A stretch of DNA of 5,449 bases from contig CALKOE010000361.1 in NCBI GenBank assembly GCA_938091985.1, positions 1 to 5,449 of the forward strand, written 5' to 3'. The notes under the pieces were generated by a model. It did no database searches, was not told where the DNA came from, and was given only the letters and a program-made list of their open reading frames with translations. Origin of the DNA: an uncultured Acidimicrobiales bacterium (GTDB taxonomy: Bacteria > Actinomycetota > Acidimicrobiia > Acidimicrobiales > Aldehydirespiratoraceae). Positions 5,418 through 5,449 of the stretch are shown here, piece by piece (positions within the stretch are counted from its first letter, which is position 1; every line of letters begins with the position of its first letter). The position numbers were made by a program, and so were the translations under genes.

Positions 5418-5449
5418 GCTACATCTGGTGTCTGACACCTGCTACATCT
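5418..5449. repeat. Palindrome-containing direct repeat with 23-bp period, cut by the window end
   Basis: GCTACATCT occurs at 5418-5426 and again at 5441-5449, giving a 23-bp period. Between them lies GGTGTCTGACACC (5427-5439), a perfect palindrome around a central T, plus one T. It begins 3 bp after the dehydrogenase stop. The second copy runs to the last base, so the array length is unknown. It could be a dispersed intergenic repeat, a short tandem array, or part of a terminator; the stem is only 5-6 bp with no T-tract seen. Confidence 0.6.

Noticed and set aside
4236..5438. 400-codon open frame antisense to the alcohol dehydrogenase
   Set aside because: It is a typical high-GC antisense shadow rich in V, A, D, G and H, with no recognisable domain, lying over a gene with complete catalytic motifs.
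5427..5439. Rho-independent terminator for the dehydrogenase
   Set aside because: The palindrome gives only a 5-6 bp stem with almost no loop, no T-tract follows it in the window, and the flanking direct repeats suit a repeat element better.

Overview
The window is high-GC DNA (clearly above 60% G+C by eye), densely coded, with 4-bp ATGA gene overlaps and strongly G/C-ending codons. The protein set (IclR regulator, nitrilase-superfamily amidohydrolase, NitT/TauT-type ABC ATPase, PcaC-like decarboxylase family protein, histidine phosphatase, class III-like zinc alcohol dehydrogenase) fits an actinobacterium with a catabolic lifestyle. Acidimicrobiia is my best guess, but this rests on general style and not on a marker gene. 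I see no rRNA, tRNA, CRISPR array, phage gene or transposase.

Layout. Positions 1-1552 (+) hold the 3' part of an IclR-family regulator whose start lies left of the window, overlapping by 4 bp a complete nitrilase-superfamily hydrolase. These converge with only 6 bp to spare on a minus-strand run of four genes read from 4270 down to 1559: histidine phosphatase, a two-part dimeric alpha-beta-barrel-like protein, a carboxymuconolactone decarboxylase family protein, and an ABC transporter ATPase. A 55-bp divergent gap (4271-4325) separates that run from a plus-strand zinc alcohol dehydrogenase (4326-5414). The last 35 bases carry the start of a palindrome-containing repeat that is cut by the window edge.

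How the parts may work together. The IclR-nitrilase pair looks like a self-contained unit in which a small-molecule-sensing regulator is co-transcribed with an amide- or nitrile-cleaving enzyme. The minus-strand run pairs two small proteins of fold families common in lactone, ring-cleavage and side-chain catabolism with an importer ATPase, which suggests uptake and breakdown of a small organic compound. No permease, binding protein, ring-cleaving oxygenase or CoA ligase is present here, so the substrate cannot be named. The alcohol dehydrogenase could belong to the same pathway or simply be a divergent neighbour.

I do not see a convincing undescribed defence or mobile system. The points most worth a second look are the unassigned four-gene operon, the orphan ABC ATPase at its end, a heptanucleotide tandem repeat just upstream of the barrel-protein gene, and the 23-bp-period palindromic repeat at the right edge.
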